A DNA stretch of 64,000 nucleotides, from contig JJOH01000014.1 in the NCBI GenBank assembly GCA_000696115.1, positions 62,001-126,000 of the forward strand. Reading direction: 5' to 3'. Made by a program: the position numbers and the translations under genes. Every line of letters starts with the position of its first letter. Positions within the stretch are counted from its first letter, which is position 1. Shown piece after piece: positions 34,666-45,064 of this stretch. The notes beneath the pieces were generated by a model. That model made no database searches. It had not been told where the DNA came from and worked only from the letters and a program-made list of their open reading frames with translations. This DNA comes from Streptomyces olindensis. Lineage in GTDB: Bacteria; Actinomycetota; Actinomycetes; Streptomycetales; Streptomycetaceae.

Positions 34666-35658
34666 ATGTTTCGTTACCTCATCAGACGCCTGCTGGCAGC
34701 GGCCCTGATCATGCTGGTGATCACCACGATCACCTTCTTCATCTTCTTCGCGCTGCCGTCCGACCCCGCCCTCCTGGCCTGCGGAAAGACCTGCTCCCCC
34801 TCCCGCCTGGCGGAGATCAAGCACTCGCTGGGCCTGGACCAGAGCTACCTGACGCAGTACTGGGAGTTCTTCAAGGGCCTGTTCGTCGGCCGCGACTTCG
34901 GCGACCAGAGCGTACGCATCCACTGCGGCGCGCCCTGCCTGGGTGTCTCCTTCCAGACGGACACCCCCGTCCTGACCACCCTGCTGTCGGACTTCCCGGC
35001 GGACCTCTCCCTCGGTCTCGGCGCCGCGGTGGCCTTCCTGGTCCTGGGCGTCGGCCTCGGCACCGTCGCCGCGGTGCGCAGGGGCAGGGCCGCCGACAAG
35101 GCGGCGGTCGGACTCGCCCTGTTCGGCGTGTCGGTGCAGATCTACTTCATCGGTCTGCTCCTGCTGTACCTGTTCGTCGACAAGTTCCAGATCCTGCCGA
35201 CCTCCGGCTACACCTCCATCACCGAGGACCCGGCCGGCTGGTTCCAGGGGCTGATCCTGCCGTGGACCACCCTCGTCATCGTCTACCTCGCGATGTACAC
35301 CCGGCTCACCCGCTCCTCCATGCTGGAGGTCTTCGCCGAGGACTACATGCGCACCGCCCGCGCCAAGGGCCTGCCCGCCTCCAAGGTCGTCCTCAAGCAC
35401 GGCCTGCGGGCCGCCATCACCCCGATCATCACCATCTTCGGCATGGACGTCGGCTCCCTGATCGGCGGCTCCGCCGTCATCACCGAGTCGGTGTTCGGCA
35501 TCAACGGCATCGGCAAGCTCGCCGTCGACTCCGTCCAGAACTCCGACCTGCCGGTCATCCTCGGCACCACGCTGTTCGCCGCGACGTTCGTCGTCCTCGC
35601 CAACGTCGTCGTCGACCTGGTGTACGGCCTCGTCGACCCGCGCGTGCGCCTCGCCTGA
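34666..35658 (+). CDS. Peptide ABC transporter permease (DppB/OppB type)
   Basis: A 330-residue permease beginning MFRYLIRRLLAAALIMLVITTITFFIFFALPSDPA, the classic OppB/DppB opening, with the EAA loop YMRTARAKGLPASKVVLKHGLRAAITPI. The extracytoplasmic loop after the first helix has two cysteines in ACGKTCSPSR and a further pair (HCGAPC). It forms the channel with the DppC-like permease. ATG 34666 follows an intra-operon hairpin without a strong ribosome site. Confidence 0.9.
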   Translation: MFRYLIRRLLAAALIMLVITTITFFIFFALPSDPALLACGKTCSPSRLAEIKHSLGLDQSYLTQYWEFFKGLFVGRDFGDQSVRIHCGAPCLGVSFQTDTPVLTTLLSDFPADLSLGLGAAVAFLVLGVGLGTVAAVRRGRAADKAAVGLALFGVSVQIYFIGLLLLYLFVDKFQILPTSGYTSITEDPAGWFQGLILPWTTLVIVYLAMYTRLTRSSMLEVFAEDYMRTARAKGLPASKVVLKHGLRAAITPIITIFGMDVGSLIGGSAVITESVFGINGIGKLAVDSVQNSDLPVILGTTLFAATFVVLANVVVDLVYGLVDPRVRLA

Positions 35659-35683
35659 GCCCCTTTCGTCCTTAGGAACACCC

Positions 35684-36784
<1,101 letters not shown>

Positions 36785-36810
36785 CGGCGGCGGACGAAAG
36801 GGAACATGCC

Positions 36811-37902
<1,092 letters not shown>

Positions 37903-37908
37903 CGGCGG

Positions 37909-38610
37909 CTACCCCCGGGCCGCCTTCCGCAGCGCGCGCGAGGCCTGTGCCGTCACCGGGTCCCCGTGGCCGAAGCAGGCCATGTCCGGGCCCAGCTCCG
38001 CCAGCCGTCCGCAGGCGGCGAGGACCCCGTCGCGGTCGAGGTTGAACACGCCGGGGATCACCGAGCCGTCCACGGGGGACGCCGCGACCGTGTCCCCCGT
38101 GAACAGCACGCCGTGCTCCGGGAGATGGAGCGCGGTGCTGCCGTGCGTGTGCCCGGGCACGTGCACCACGTGCGCCCCGCCGCCGACGTCCAGCACCTCG
38201 CCGCCGGCCAGCTCCGTGACCTCGCCGGGCCGGGCGAAGTCACCCGTGGGCAGGAGCTTCGCCGCCTGCTCGTGCAGCGGCCGCTCCCAGTCCTCGAACA
38301 ACGGCTCCGGCCCCGGGAGTTCACCCCGCACGAACGGCGCGTCCAGCCGGTGCGCCAGCACCTCCGCTCCGCTGAGCGCGGCGAACTCTCCCGCCCCGCC
38401 CACGTGGTCCTCGTGGAAGTGCGTGAGCACGATCCGCCGCACGGCCCGGGGATCCGAGCCCAGTGCGGTCACCGCCTCGGCGATCGCTGCCCCGGAGCCC
38501 GCCGGGCCGGCGTCGATCAGCGTCCACTCGTCGCCGTCGCGCCACAGATAGGCCTGGCCGACCGGGAAGCGCAGCAGAAGCAGGCGGGGGAGAAGCGCGA
38601 CGACGTCCAT
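37909..38610 (-). CDS. Metallo-beta-lactamase-fold hydrolase
   Basis: A 233-residue MBL protein with the metal motif THFHEDH (H64, H66, D68, H69), then PGHTHGS and LFTGDTVAAS supplying further ligands, and CFGHGDPV at the end. Members of this length include hydroxyacylglutathione/mycothiol-type thioesterases and lactonases; the substrate is unknown. ATG 38610 is a clean start. A hairpin terminator stands just upstream, so it probably has its own promoter rather than reading on from the dipeptidase gene. Confidence 0.85.
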   Translation of the reverse strand: MDVVALLPRLLLLRFPVGQAYLWRDGDEWTLIDAGPAGSGAAIAEAVTALGSDPRAVRRIVLTHFHEDHVGGAGEFAALSGAEVLAHRLDAPFVRGELPGPEPLFEDWERPLHEQAAKLLPTGDFARPGEVTELAGGEVLDVGGGAHVVHVPGHTHGSTALHLPEHGVLFTGDTVAASPVDGSVIPGVFNLDRDGVLAACGRLAELGPDMACFGHGDPVTAQASRALRKAARG

Positions 38611-38623
38611 GGGACGACCGTAG

Positions 38624-38655
38624 AGAAGGCCCCCGCCCGAGGACGAGGGCCTTCT
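38624..38655 (-). terminator. Stem-loop terminator of the M20 peptidase gene
   Basis: AGAAGGCCC and GGGCCTTCT form a 9-bp stem with a 14-nt loop, 17 nt after the peptidase stop on the minus strand. Confidence 0.6.
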
Positions 38656-38671
38656 GCCGAGAGCAGAGCGG

Positions 38672-40027
38672 TCAGCTCGCCGCGTAGTTCCGCAGGAACA
38701 GCGCCTCCGCCACCGACAGCCGCTCCAGCTCCTCGGGCGACACGCTCTCGTTCACCGCGTGGATCTGGGCCTCCGGCTCACTCAGCCCGATGAGCAGGAT
38801 CTCCGCCCGCGGGTACAGGGCGGCGAGGGTGTTGCACAGCGGGATGGAGCCGCCCTGGCCGGCGTACTGCATCTCCTGCCCCGGGTACGCCACCGCCATC
38901 GCCTCCGCCATGGCCTGGTACGCCGGGCTGGAGGTGTCCGCGCGGAAGGCCTGGCCCTGGCCGATCTGCTCGGTGCTCACCCGCGCGCCCCACGGCGTGT
39001 GCGCCTCCAGGTGCGCCTGGAGCAGCTTGGTGGCCTCGGCCGCGTCCACGCCCGGCGGCACCCGCAGGCTGACCAGCGCGCGGGCGCTCGCCTGCACGGA
39101 CGGGGTGGCGCCGACGACGGGCGGGCAGTCGATGCCGAGCACGGTCACGGCCGGGCGTGCCCAGATGCGGTCGGCGACCGTTCCCGACCCGATCAGCTCG
39201 ACGCCGTCCAGCACCTTGGCGTCCTGCCGGAACTGCTCCTCGTCGTACTGCAGCCCCTCCCAGGACGCGTCGGCGGTCAGTCCGTCGACGGTCGTCGAAC
39301 CGTCCTCGGCGCGCAGCGAGTCCAGGACGCGGATGAGGGCCGCCAGCGCGTCCGGCGCGGCACCGCCGAACTGGCCCGAGTGCAGATTGCCCGCGAGCGT
39401 GTCGACGCTCACCCGCAGCATCGTCATGCCCCGCAGGGTCGAGGTGACCGTCGGCAGGCCGACCCGGAAGTTCCCCGCGTCGCCGATGACGATCGTGTCC
39501 GCCTCCAGCAGGTGCGGGTGCTCCTCGGCGTACCGCTCCAGGCCGCCCGTGCCCATCTCCTCCGAGCCCTCGGCGATCACCTTCACATGGACCGGCACGC
39601 CGCCGTTCGCCTGCAGCGCGCGCAGCGCCAGCAGGTGCATGATCAGACCGCCCTTGCAGTCGGCGGTCCCGCGCCCGTACCAGCGCCCGTCCCGCTCGGT
39701 CAGCTCGAACGGCGGGGTCGTCCAGCCGGCCTCGTCCAGCGGCGGCTGCACGTCGTAGTGGGCGTAGAGCAGGACGGTCTTCGCGCCCGCCGGGCCGGGC
39801 AGGTGGCCGTAGACCGACTGCGTGCCGTCGGGGGTGTCGAGCAGCGCCACGTCCTGGAACCCCTCGGCGGCCAGCGCGTCCGCGACCCAGCGGGCGGCGC
39901 CCTCGCTCTCGCTCCTCGGGAACTGCTCGAAGTCGGCCACCGACCGGAAGGCCACCAGTTCGGTGAGCTCCTGCTTCGCCCTGGGCATCAGCGAGGCGAC
40001 GGTCTCGGCGACCGGATTCGGCGACAT
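38672..40027 (-). CDS. M20-family dipeptidase/peptidase
   Basis: A 451-residue zinc peptidase: AHYDVQPP (metal His/Asp), GRGTADCKGGL (bridging Asp), EGSEEMGTGGL (catalytic Glu pair) and LHSGQFGGAAPDAL in the dimerisation part. This is the carnosinase/PepV-like group that hydrolyses dipeptides, usually in the cytoplasm. ATG 40027 has AAGGAG upstream on the minus strand. It is divergent from the geranylgeranyl-reductase-like gene. It lies near the peptide importer and could process its cargo (inference). Confidence 0.9.
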   Translation of the reverse strand: MSPNPVAETVASLMPRAKQELTELVAFRSVADFEQFPRSESEGAARWVADALAAEGFQDVALLDTPDGTQSVYGHLPGPAGAKTVLLYAHYDVQPPLDEAGWTTPPFELTERDGRWYGRGTADCKGGLIMHLLALRALQANGGVPVHVKVIAEGSEEMGTGGLERYAEEHPHLLEADTIVIGDAGNFRVGLPTVTSTLRGMTMLRVSVDTLAGNLHSGQFGGAAPDALAALIRVLDSLRAEDGSTTVDGLTADASWEGLQYDEEQFRQDAKVLDGVELIGSGTVADRIWARPAVTVLGIDCPPVVGATPSVQASARALVSLRVPPGVDAAEATKLLQAHLEAHTPWGARVSTEQIGQGQAFRADTSSPAYQAMAEAMAVAYPGQEMQYAGQGGSIPLCNTLAALYPRAEILLIGLSEPEAQIHAVNESVSPEELERLSVAEALFLRNYAAS

Positions 40028-40160
40028 GGGCACGCTCCTTGTGGGTGCGACGTTGTAGCGGTGAGTGCCGTAGATCCTCCCACAGCGGCCGGTGACCGGG
40101 TCGGCCGTAGGATGCGGGAGGTAGCAGCGGCAGGCGGCTTGATCGGAGCAGTAGACCATC

Positions 40161-41402
40161 GTGAGCAGCGAGAACTCTTCGGCGGACGACGTGCGGCAGG
40201 TGTGGGACGTCGTCGTGGTGGGCGCGGGACCGGCGGGCGCTTCGGCCGCGTACGCGGCGGCGGTTGCCGGGAGACGCGTGCTGTTGCTGGAGAAGGCGGA
40301 GCTGCCGCGGTACAAGACGTGCGGCGGCGGCATCATCGGCCCCTCGCGCGACTCCCTGCCGCCGGGCTTCGAGCTGCCGCTCAAGGACCGCGTGCACGCG
40401 GTGACCTTCTCCAACAACGGCCGCTTCACGCGCACGCGCCGGTCCCGGCAGATGCTGTTCGGGCTGATCAACCGGCCCGAGTTCGACCAGCAGCTCGTCG
40501 AGCACGCGCAGAAGGCGGGCGCCGAGCTGCGTACGGGCGTCACGGTCCAGCGCGTCGAGCAGCACGGCTCGGCGGTGCCGGACCGGCGCACGGTCGCGGT
40601 CGTCCTGCAGGGCGGCGAGGTCCTGCTCGCGCGGTCCGTGGTCGGGGCGGACGGCAGCGCCAGCCGCATAGGGGCGCACGTCGGGGTCAAGGTGGCGCAG
40701 GTGGATCTGGGCCTGGAGGCGGAGATCCCGGTGCCGGAGACCGTCGCCGAGGACTGGAAGGGGCGGGTGCTCATCGACTGGGGCCCCATGCCCGGCAGTT
40801 ACGGCTGGGTCTTCCCCAAGGGCGACACCCTGACGGTCGGGGTGATCTCGGCGCGCGGCGAAGGAGCCGCCACCAAGCGGTACTTGGAGGAGTTCATCGG
40901 ACGGCTCGGCCTCGCCGGCTTCGAACCGAGCATCTCCTCCGGGCACCTGACCCGCTGCCGTGCCGACGACTCGCCGCTCTCGCGCGGCCGGGTGCTGGTG
41001 TGCGGCGACGCGGCGGGGCTGCTGGAGCCGTGGACCCGCGAGGGCATCTCCTTCGCGCTGCGCTCCGGCCGGCTCGCGGGGGAGTGGGCGGTGCGGATCG
41101 CCGAGGCGCACGACGCCGTGGACACGCGCCGACAGGCCCTCAACTACGCGTTCGCGGTCAAGGCCGGGCTGGGCGTGGAGATGAGCGTCGGCAAGCGGCT
41201 GCTCACCGTGTTCGAGCGCCGCCCCGGCCTGTTCCACGCGGCGCTGACGGGCTTCCGCCCGGCGTGGAAGGCGTTCAAGGAGATCACCCAGGGCTCGACG
41301 TCGCTGGGCGAGATCGTCCGCACGCATCCGATGGCCCAGAAGGCCCTGACCGCACTGGACCGCCGTCCGGTGACCGTCGACGACGTCAGCCCGTCGGAGT
41401 GA
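40161..41402 (+). CDS. Geranylgeranyl-reductase-family flavoprotein
   Basis: A 413-residue FAD enzyme: dinucleotide-binding WDVVVVGAGPAGASAAYAAAVAG, the family motif YKTCGGGIIG, and the second FAD motif VLVCGDAAGLLEPWTREGISFAL. Such enzymes reduce isoprenoid chains (menaquinone or polyprenyl lipids) or act as related oxidoreductases. GTG 40161 (VSSENSSADD) is used. It overlaps the deazaflavin-dependent gene by 17 bp at the 3' end. The presence of a deazaflavin-type neighbour fits a quinone or lipid redox role. Confidence 0.9.
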   Translation: MSSENSSADDVRQVWDVVVVGAGPAGASAAYAAAVAGRRVLLLEKAELPRYKTCGGGIIGPSRDSLPPGFELPLKDRVHAVTFSNNGRFTRTRRSRQMLFGLINRPEFDQQLVEHAQKAGAELRTGVTVQRVEQHGSAVPDRRTVAVVLQGGEVLLARSVVGADGSASRIGAHVGVKVAQVDLGLEAEIPVPETVAEDWKGRVLIDWGPMPGSYGWVFPKGDTLTVGVISARGEGAATKRYLEEFIGRLGLAGFEPSISSGHLTRCRADDSPLSRGRVLVCGDAAGLLEPWTREGISFALRSGRLAGEWAVRIAEAHDAVDTRRQALNYAFAVKAGLGVEMSVGKRLLTVFERRPGLFHAALTGFRPAWKAFKEITQGSTSLGEIVRTHPMAQKALTALDRRPVTVDDVSPSE

Positions 41403-41835
41403 TCTCGAAGACCGGGTGGTCGGGGGCGACGCGGCGCAGCTCGGCGTCCGGGGAGTCCGGGCCCACGCCGTCGAAGAAGACCCCGACCTCCGCCTTCCAG
41501 CGCTTGAGGTAGGCGCGCAGGATCGGGGCCTTGTCGTCGTCGGCCACCTCGGTCGCGGTGAACGTGTCCACGTGCTTGCCGAGGTGCAGTTCGCCGCCGC
41601 CCGCGGCACGCATGTTGTGCGTCCACTGGACGTGGCCGCGGGGTGCGACCAGGTACTGCCGGCCGTCGAGGGTGAGCACGTTGACCGGCGTGGTGCGCCA
41701 CTGGCCGCTCTTGCGGCCGCGGACGGCGAGGACGCGGGAGCCCCAGACGCTGATGCCGCGGCGGGTCAGCCAGGTCACGAAGCGGTTGAAGACGTTGACG
41801 GTGAGCCAGCCGGGCTTCTGGACGTGTGCGGACAT
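41386..41835 (-). CDS. Nitroreductase/deazaflavin-dependent oxidoreductase (DDN-like)
   Basis: A 149-residue split-barrel protein: VLAVRGRKSGQWRTTPVNVLTLDGRQYLVAPRG is the hallmark of F420-dependent DDN/FDOR enzymes, followed by THNMRAAGGGELHLGK. These reduce quinones or nitro compounds with coenzyme F420H2. The start is ATG 41835 (MSAHVQKPGW). It converges with the reductase-like gene (17-bp overlap) and is divergent from a TetR gene across a region full of repeated operator-like sites, so it is the likely TetR target. Confidence 0.88.
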   Translation of the reverse strand: MSAHVQKPGWLTVNVFNRFVTWLTRRGISVWGSRVLAVRGRKSGQWRTTPVNVLTLDGRQYLVAPRGHVQWTHNMRAAGGGELHLGKHVDTFTATEVADDDKAPILRAYLKRWKAEVGVFFDGVGPDSPDAELRRVAPDHPVFEITPTG

Positions 41836-41853
41836 GGGGTCCCCCTGGGTGTG

Positions 41854-42005
41854 TTTGGAGCGCTGCTCTCTTTTGTGAGCACTGCTCTCGCTTGGCTGCT
41901 GCCAGTCTGCGGCAGGCTGCCGCTCCAAAGCAAGAGCAGCGCTCTCATTTTTGTTTGCTGCTCTCGCTTCAGTTCAGTGCTCTCGTTTGTGTGCACTGCT
42001 CTGCT
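41854..42005. promoter_or_regulatory. Cluster of GAGC-N3-GCTC palindromes (candidate TetR operators)
   Basis: Complete sites lie at 41858-41868, 41877-41887 and 41933-41945 (the last as AGAGC-N3-GCTCT). Half or degenerate GCTCTC copies lie at about 41960, 41979 and 41998. In addition TTTGGAGCG (41854-41862) is exactly complementary to CGCTCCAAA (41921-41929). All lie between the divergent DDN-like and TetR genes. Confidence 0.7.
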
Positions 42006-42025
42006 TCCATGGCACACTGCCCCCC

Positions 42026-42736
42026 ATGAGCACCGCACACGGCGCCCGTGCCCGGGCCAGGGTCGAAGTCACCGCGGCCATCAAGGACGAGGCCCGCAGA
42101 CAACTCGCGGCCGAGGGCGCCGCCAAGCTCTCGCTGCGTGCCGTGGCCCGCGAGCTCGGCATGGTCTCCTCCGCGCTGTACCGGTACTTCCCCAGCCGAG
42201 ACGACCTGCTGACCGCGCTCATCATCGACGCCTACGACTCCCTCGGCGAGAGCGCCGAGGCAGCCCACGGCGCGGCCGCCGACTCCGGCCCCCTCCAGCG
42301 CTGGATCGCCGTCTGCGAGGCCGTACGCGGCTGGGCGCTCGCCCATCCGCACGAGTACGCCCTCATCTACGGCTCGCCCGTCCCCGGCTACACCGCGCCC
42401 GACACCACCGTCCCCGCGGCCGCCCGGGTCGGCAACCTCCTCCTCGGCATCCTGCGCGACGCCTACCGCGGCCTCGGTCTGGCCCGGCCCCCGCTGCCCG
42501 CCGCACTGCGCCCCGAGGCCGAGCGGATGGCCGCCGACCTGGCGCCGGACCTCCCGCCCGAGACGGTGACGGCCCTCGTCGCGGCCTGGGCCCAGCTGTA
42601 CGGACTGGTCGGGTTCGAGCTGTTCGGGCAGTTCAACCGGGTGGTGGAGGACCGGGAGACGTTCTTCCGGCACGCGGCGGGGCAACTCGCGCAGGGGGTG
42701 GGGCTGGTGTATCCGCAGCGGGGGCCTGCCTCCTAG
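42026..42736 (+). CDS. TetR-family regulator, WHG-type C-terminal domain
   Basis: A 236-residue repressor. The HTH is EVTAAIKDEARRQLAAEGAAKLSLRAVARELGMVSSALYRYFPSRDDLL. The C-terminal part contains WALAHPHEYALIYGSPVPGYTAP, the pattern of the WHG subgroup. ATG 42026 is the first start after the operator array and has no strong ribosome site. It probably represses itself and the divergent DDN-like gene through the GAGC-N3-GCTC sites. The ligand is unknown. Confidence 0.88.
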   Translation: MSTAHGARARARVEVTAAIKDEARRQLAAEGAAKLSLRAVARELGMVSSALYRYFPSRDDLLTALIIDAYDSLGESAEAAHGAAADSGPLQRWIAVCEAVRGWALAHPHEYALIYGSPVPGYTAPDTTVPAAARVGNLLLGILRDAYRGLGLARPPLPAALRPEAERMAADLAPDLPPETVTALVAAWAQLYGLVGFELFGQFNRVVEDRETFFRHAAGQLAQGVGLVYPQRGPAS

Positions 42737-42836
42737 CCCCGACGGCCTCGCCGGGAACCGTACTTCCCGCGGAGTACGCCCCACCACCCCGCCGGGGTGA
42801 CGCCCGCGCCGTCGGGCGGCGTCTAGCGTGGCCGGT

Positions 42837-44060
42837 ATGGACGAGCAGCGGGTGCGGGGCGGGCCGCCGCAGTGGTGGCGGCACGGGCCGCCGTGGTGGG
42901 ACCGGTGGGAGGAGGGGGAGCGTGCGCCCCGGTGGCCCTGGCGGTCCACCGCCGTCGTGACGGCGTTCGTCCTGGCCGGCTCCCACTTCGCCGCGCACGG
43001 TCAGCAGGGCGAGCGGGCGGATCTGGACCCGTTCGCGCGCGTGCTGCTGCTCGTGGCCGGGGTGCTGCTGCTGTGGCGGAAGCGGTATCCGGTGGCGGTG
43101 GTGTTCGGTACCGCTGGTGCCGTCCTGGTCTACCTGGGGGCCGGGTATCCGTATGGGCCGGTGCTGTTCACCGTCGCCCTGGCGTGCTTCAGCGCGATCG
43201 TCGCCGGGCACCGGTGGGCGGCGTGGGGCGCGATGGCGGCGCTCTGGGCCGGGCACGTGCTGGTGGGGCACTGGCTGTACGCGTGGCTGCCCCCCTCGGG
43301 GGACTCAGCCGCCCCCTGGGGTGAGGAGATCGTCGTCGCGACCTGGGTGGTGGCGATCGCGGCGGTGTCGGAGCTGTTCCGGGTCCGGCGCGAGCAGTGG
43401 GCTCGTGAGCGGGCCGAGCGGGCCGAGGCCGCGCGGCGGCGGGCCGACGAGGAGCGGCTGCGGATCGCGCGGGAGCTGCACGACGTCCTGGCGCACAGCA
43501 TCTCCGTGATCAACGTGCAGGCGGGTGTGGGCCTCGCGCTGCTGGACACCGATCCCGAGCAGGCCCGTACGGCGCTCACCACCATCAAGGACAAGAGCAA
43601 GGAGGCGCTCGGCGAGGTCCGCCAGGTGCTGGACACACTGCGCGCGCCCGGTGCCGCCCCCCGGGCCCCCGCGCCCGGGCTGGACCGGCTGCCCGAGCTG
43701 GTGGAGCAGGCGGCGAGCGCGGGTCTGACCGTCGACGTCGAGGGAGAGCCGCCGCGCCTCGCGCCCGGCACGGACCTCGCCGCCTTCCGGATCGTCCAGG
43801 AGGCTCTGACCAACGTCGTGCGGCACTCCGGGTCGCGGCACGCGCGTGTGCACCTCGCCCACGAGGCCGGCGTGCTGCGGCTGCGCGTCGACGACGACGG
43901 GCCCGCGACCGGCACGGACGCGGGCGGCAGCGGCAACGGACTGGCCGGGATGCGGGAGCGGGCCGCCGCGCTGGGTGGCACGATCGAGGCGGGGCCCCGC
44001 CCGGACGGCGGCTTCCGGGTGCTCGCCGTACTACCGCTGACGCCGTCCGCCGACACATGA
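42837..44060 (+). CDS. Sensor histidine kinase (NarL/DesK type)
   Basis: A 407-residue kinase. A Trp/Arg-rich N-terminus (PPQWWRHGPPWWDRW) is followed by 4-5 transmembrane helices to about residue 180, a coiled RERAERAEAARRRADEERLR linker, the H-box RIARELHDVLAHSI (H215) of HisKA_3 and a HATPase_c domain (VQEALTNVVRHS, GNGLAGMRERAAALGG). TAGCGT 9 nt upstream of ATG 42837 suggests a leaderless mRNA. It phosphorylates the response regulator encoded 31 bp downstream. The signal is unknown. Confidence 0.92.
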   Translation: MDEQRVRGGPPQWWRHGPPWWDRWEEGERAPRWPWRSTAVVTAFVLAGSHFAAHGQQGERADLDPFARVLLLVAGVLLLWRKRYPVAVVFGTAGAVLVYLGAGYPYGPVLFTVALACFSAIVAGHRWAAWGAMAALWAGHVLVGHWLYAWLPPSGDSAAPWGEEIVVATWVVAIAAVSELFRVRREQWARERAERAEAARRRADEERLRIARELHDVLAHSISVINVQAGVGLALLDTDPEQARTALTTIKDKSKEALGEVRQVLDTLRAPGAAPRAPAPGLDRLPELVEQAASAGLTVDVEGEPPRLAPGTDLAAFRIVQEALTNVVRHSGSRHARVHLAHEAGVLRLRVDDDGPATGTDAGGSGNGLAGMRERAAALGGTIEAGPRPDGGFRVLAVLPLTPSADT

Positions 44061-44091
44061 GCCGCGTCAGGGAACCACTGGAGGAGGACCG

Positions 44092-44757
44092 GTGATCCGC
44101 GTACTGCTCGCCGACGACCAGTCACTGGTCCGGGCGGGGTTCCGCGCGCTGCTCGACGCGCAGCCGGACATCGAGGTGGCCGCGGAGGCGGCCGACGGGG
44201 AGCAGGCCGTGCGCCGGGTGAGCGAACTGCGGCCGGACGTCGTCCTGATGGACATCCGCATGCCCGCGCTCGACGGCCTGGCCGCGACCCGGCGGATCAC
44301 CGAGGACCCCGCCCTGCGGGACGTGAAGGTGGTCATGCTCACCACCTTCGAGCTCGATGAGTACGTCTTCGAGGCGATCCGCTCGGGCGCCTCCGGCTTC
44401 CTGGTCAAGGACACCGAGCCGGAGGAACTCCTGCGTGCGGTACGGGCGGTGGTCGCGGGGGACGCGCTGCTCTCGCCCGGGGTGACGCGCCGGCTGATCG
44501 CCGAGTTCGCGGCCCGCTCCAAGGAGCCCGCGGCGGCCGACGCGCTGGCCCGGCTCACCGAGCGGGAGCGGGAGGTGATGGCCCTGGTCGGCATCGGCCT
44601 GTCCAACGAGGAGATCGCCCGCCGACTGGTCGTCAGCCCGCTCACCGCGAAGACCCACGTCAGCCGCACCATGGTGAAGCTCGGCGCCCGCGACCGGGCC
44701 CAACTGGTCGTGCTCGCCTACGAGTCGGGGTTGGTACGGCCGGGCTGGCTGGGCTGA
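44092..44757 (+). CDS. LuxR/NarL-type response regulator
   Basis: A 221-residue regulator: receiver domain with the phospho-accepting aspartate in VVLMDIRMP (D54) and the LTTFELDEYV and SGFLVKD motifs, then a LuxR HTH (LTEREREVMALVGIGLSNEEIARRLVVSPLTAKTHVSRTMVKLG). GTG 44092 has GGAGGAGG just upstream. It is the partner of the preceding kinase. Its 3' end overlaps a small membrane-protein gene on the other strand by 40 bp. Confidence 0.93.
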   Translation: MIRVLLADDQSLVRAGFRALLDAQPDIEVAAEAADGEQAVRRVSELRPDVVLMDIRMPALDGLAATRRITEDPALRDVKVVMLTTFELDEYVFEAIRSGASGFLVKDTEPEELLRAVRAVVAGDALLSPGVTRRLIAEFAARSKEPAAADALARLTEREREVMALVGIGLSNEEIARRLVVSPLTAKTHVSRTMVKLGARDRAQLVVLAYESGLVRPGWLG

Positions 44758-45002
44758 GCCGCCGACCGGAACCGGAGCAGCACACTGATGACCCGGGCGG
44801 CGAAGAGGACGGGCGCGAGCACCAGTCCGGCACGCAGCAGCAGGCTCTCGGGCGTGTCCGGCAGGTCGAAGAGCAGCGCGGGCCCGGCCACGGCCCCGAA
44901 GACGACCGCCGCGGCGAAGGCCGCACTGCACAGCGCGTAGCCGATCTCGACGGTGATCGCATCGCGTTCGGCCTGCGTGCGCCGTCCCCCGTGGTGAGTC
45001 AT
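44718..45002 (-). CDS. Small two-helix membrane protein (DUF6332-like)
   Basis: A 94-residue protein: GRRTQAERDAITVEIGYALCSAAFAAAVVFGAVAG holds the first helix and LLLRAGLVLAPVLFAARVISVLLRF the second. This pattern resembles a small Streptomyces family I recall as DUF6332; function unknown. ATG 45002 is chosen; the remaining upstream frame is not membrane-like. The gene overlaps the end of the response-regulator gene by 40 bp in convergent orientation. Confidence 0.6.
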   Translation of the reverse strand: MTHHGGRRTQAERDAITVEIGYALCSAAFAAAVVFGAVAGPALLFDLPDTPESLLLRAGLVLAPVLFAARVISVLLRFRSAAQPSQPGRTNPDS

Positions 45003-45064
45003 ACGGTGAGTCAAACAGGAGGTCGCGCGGTGGGCAAGCGCCCGGCACGCCGACGGTCCGGCGG

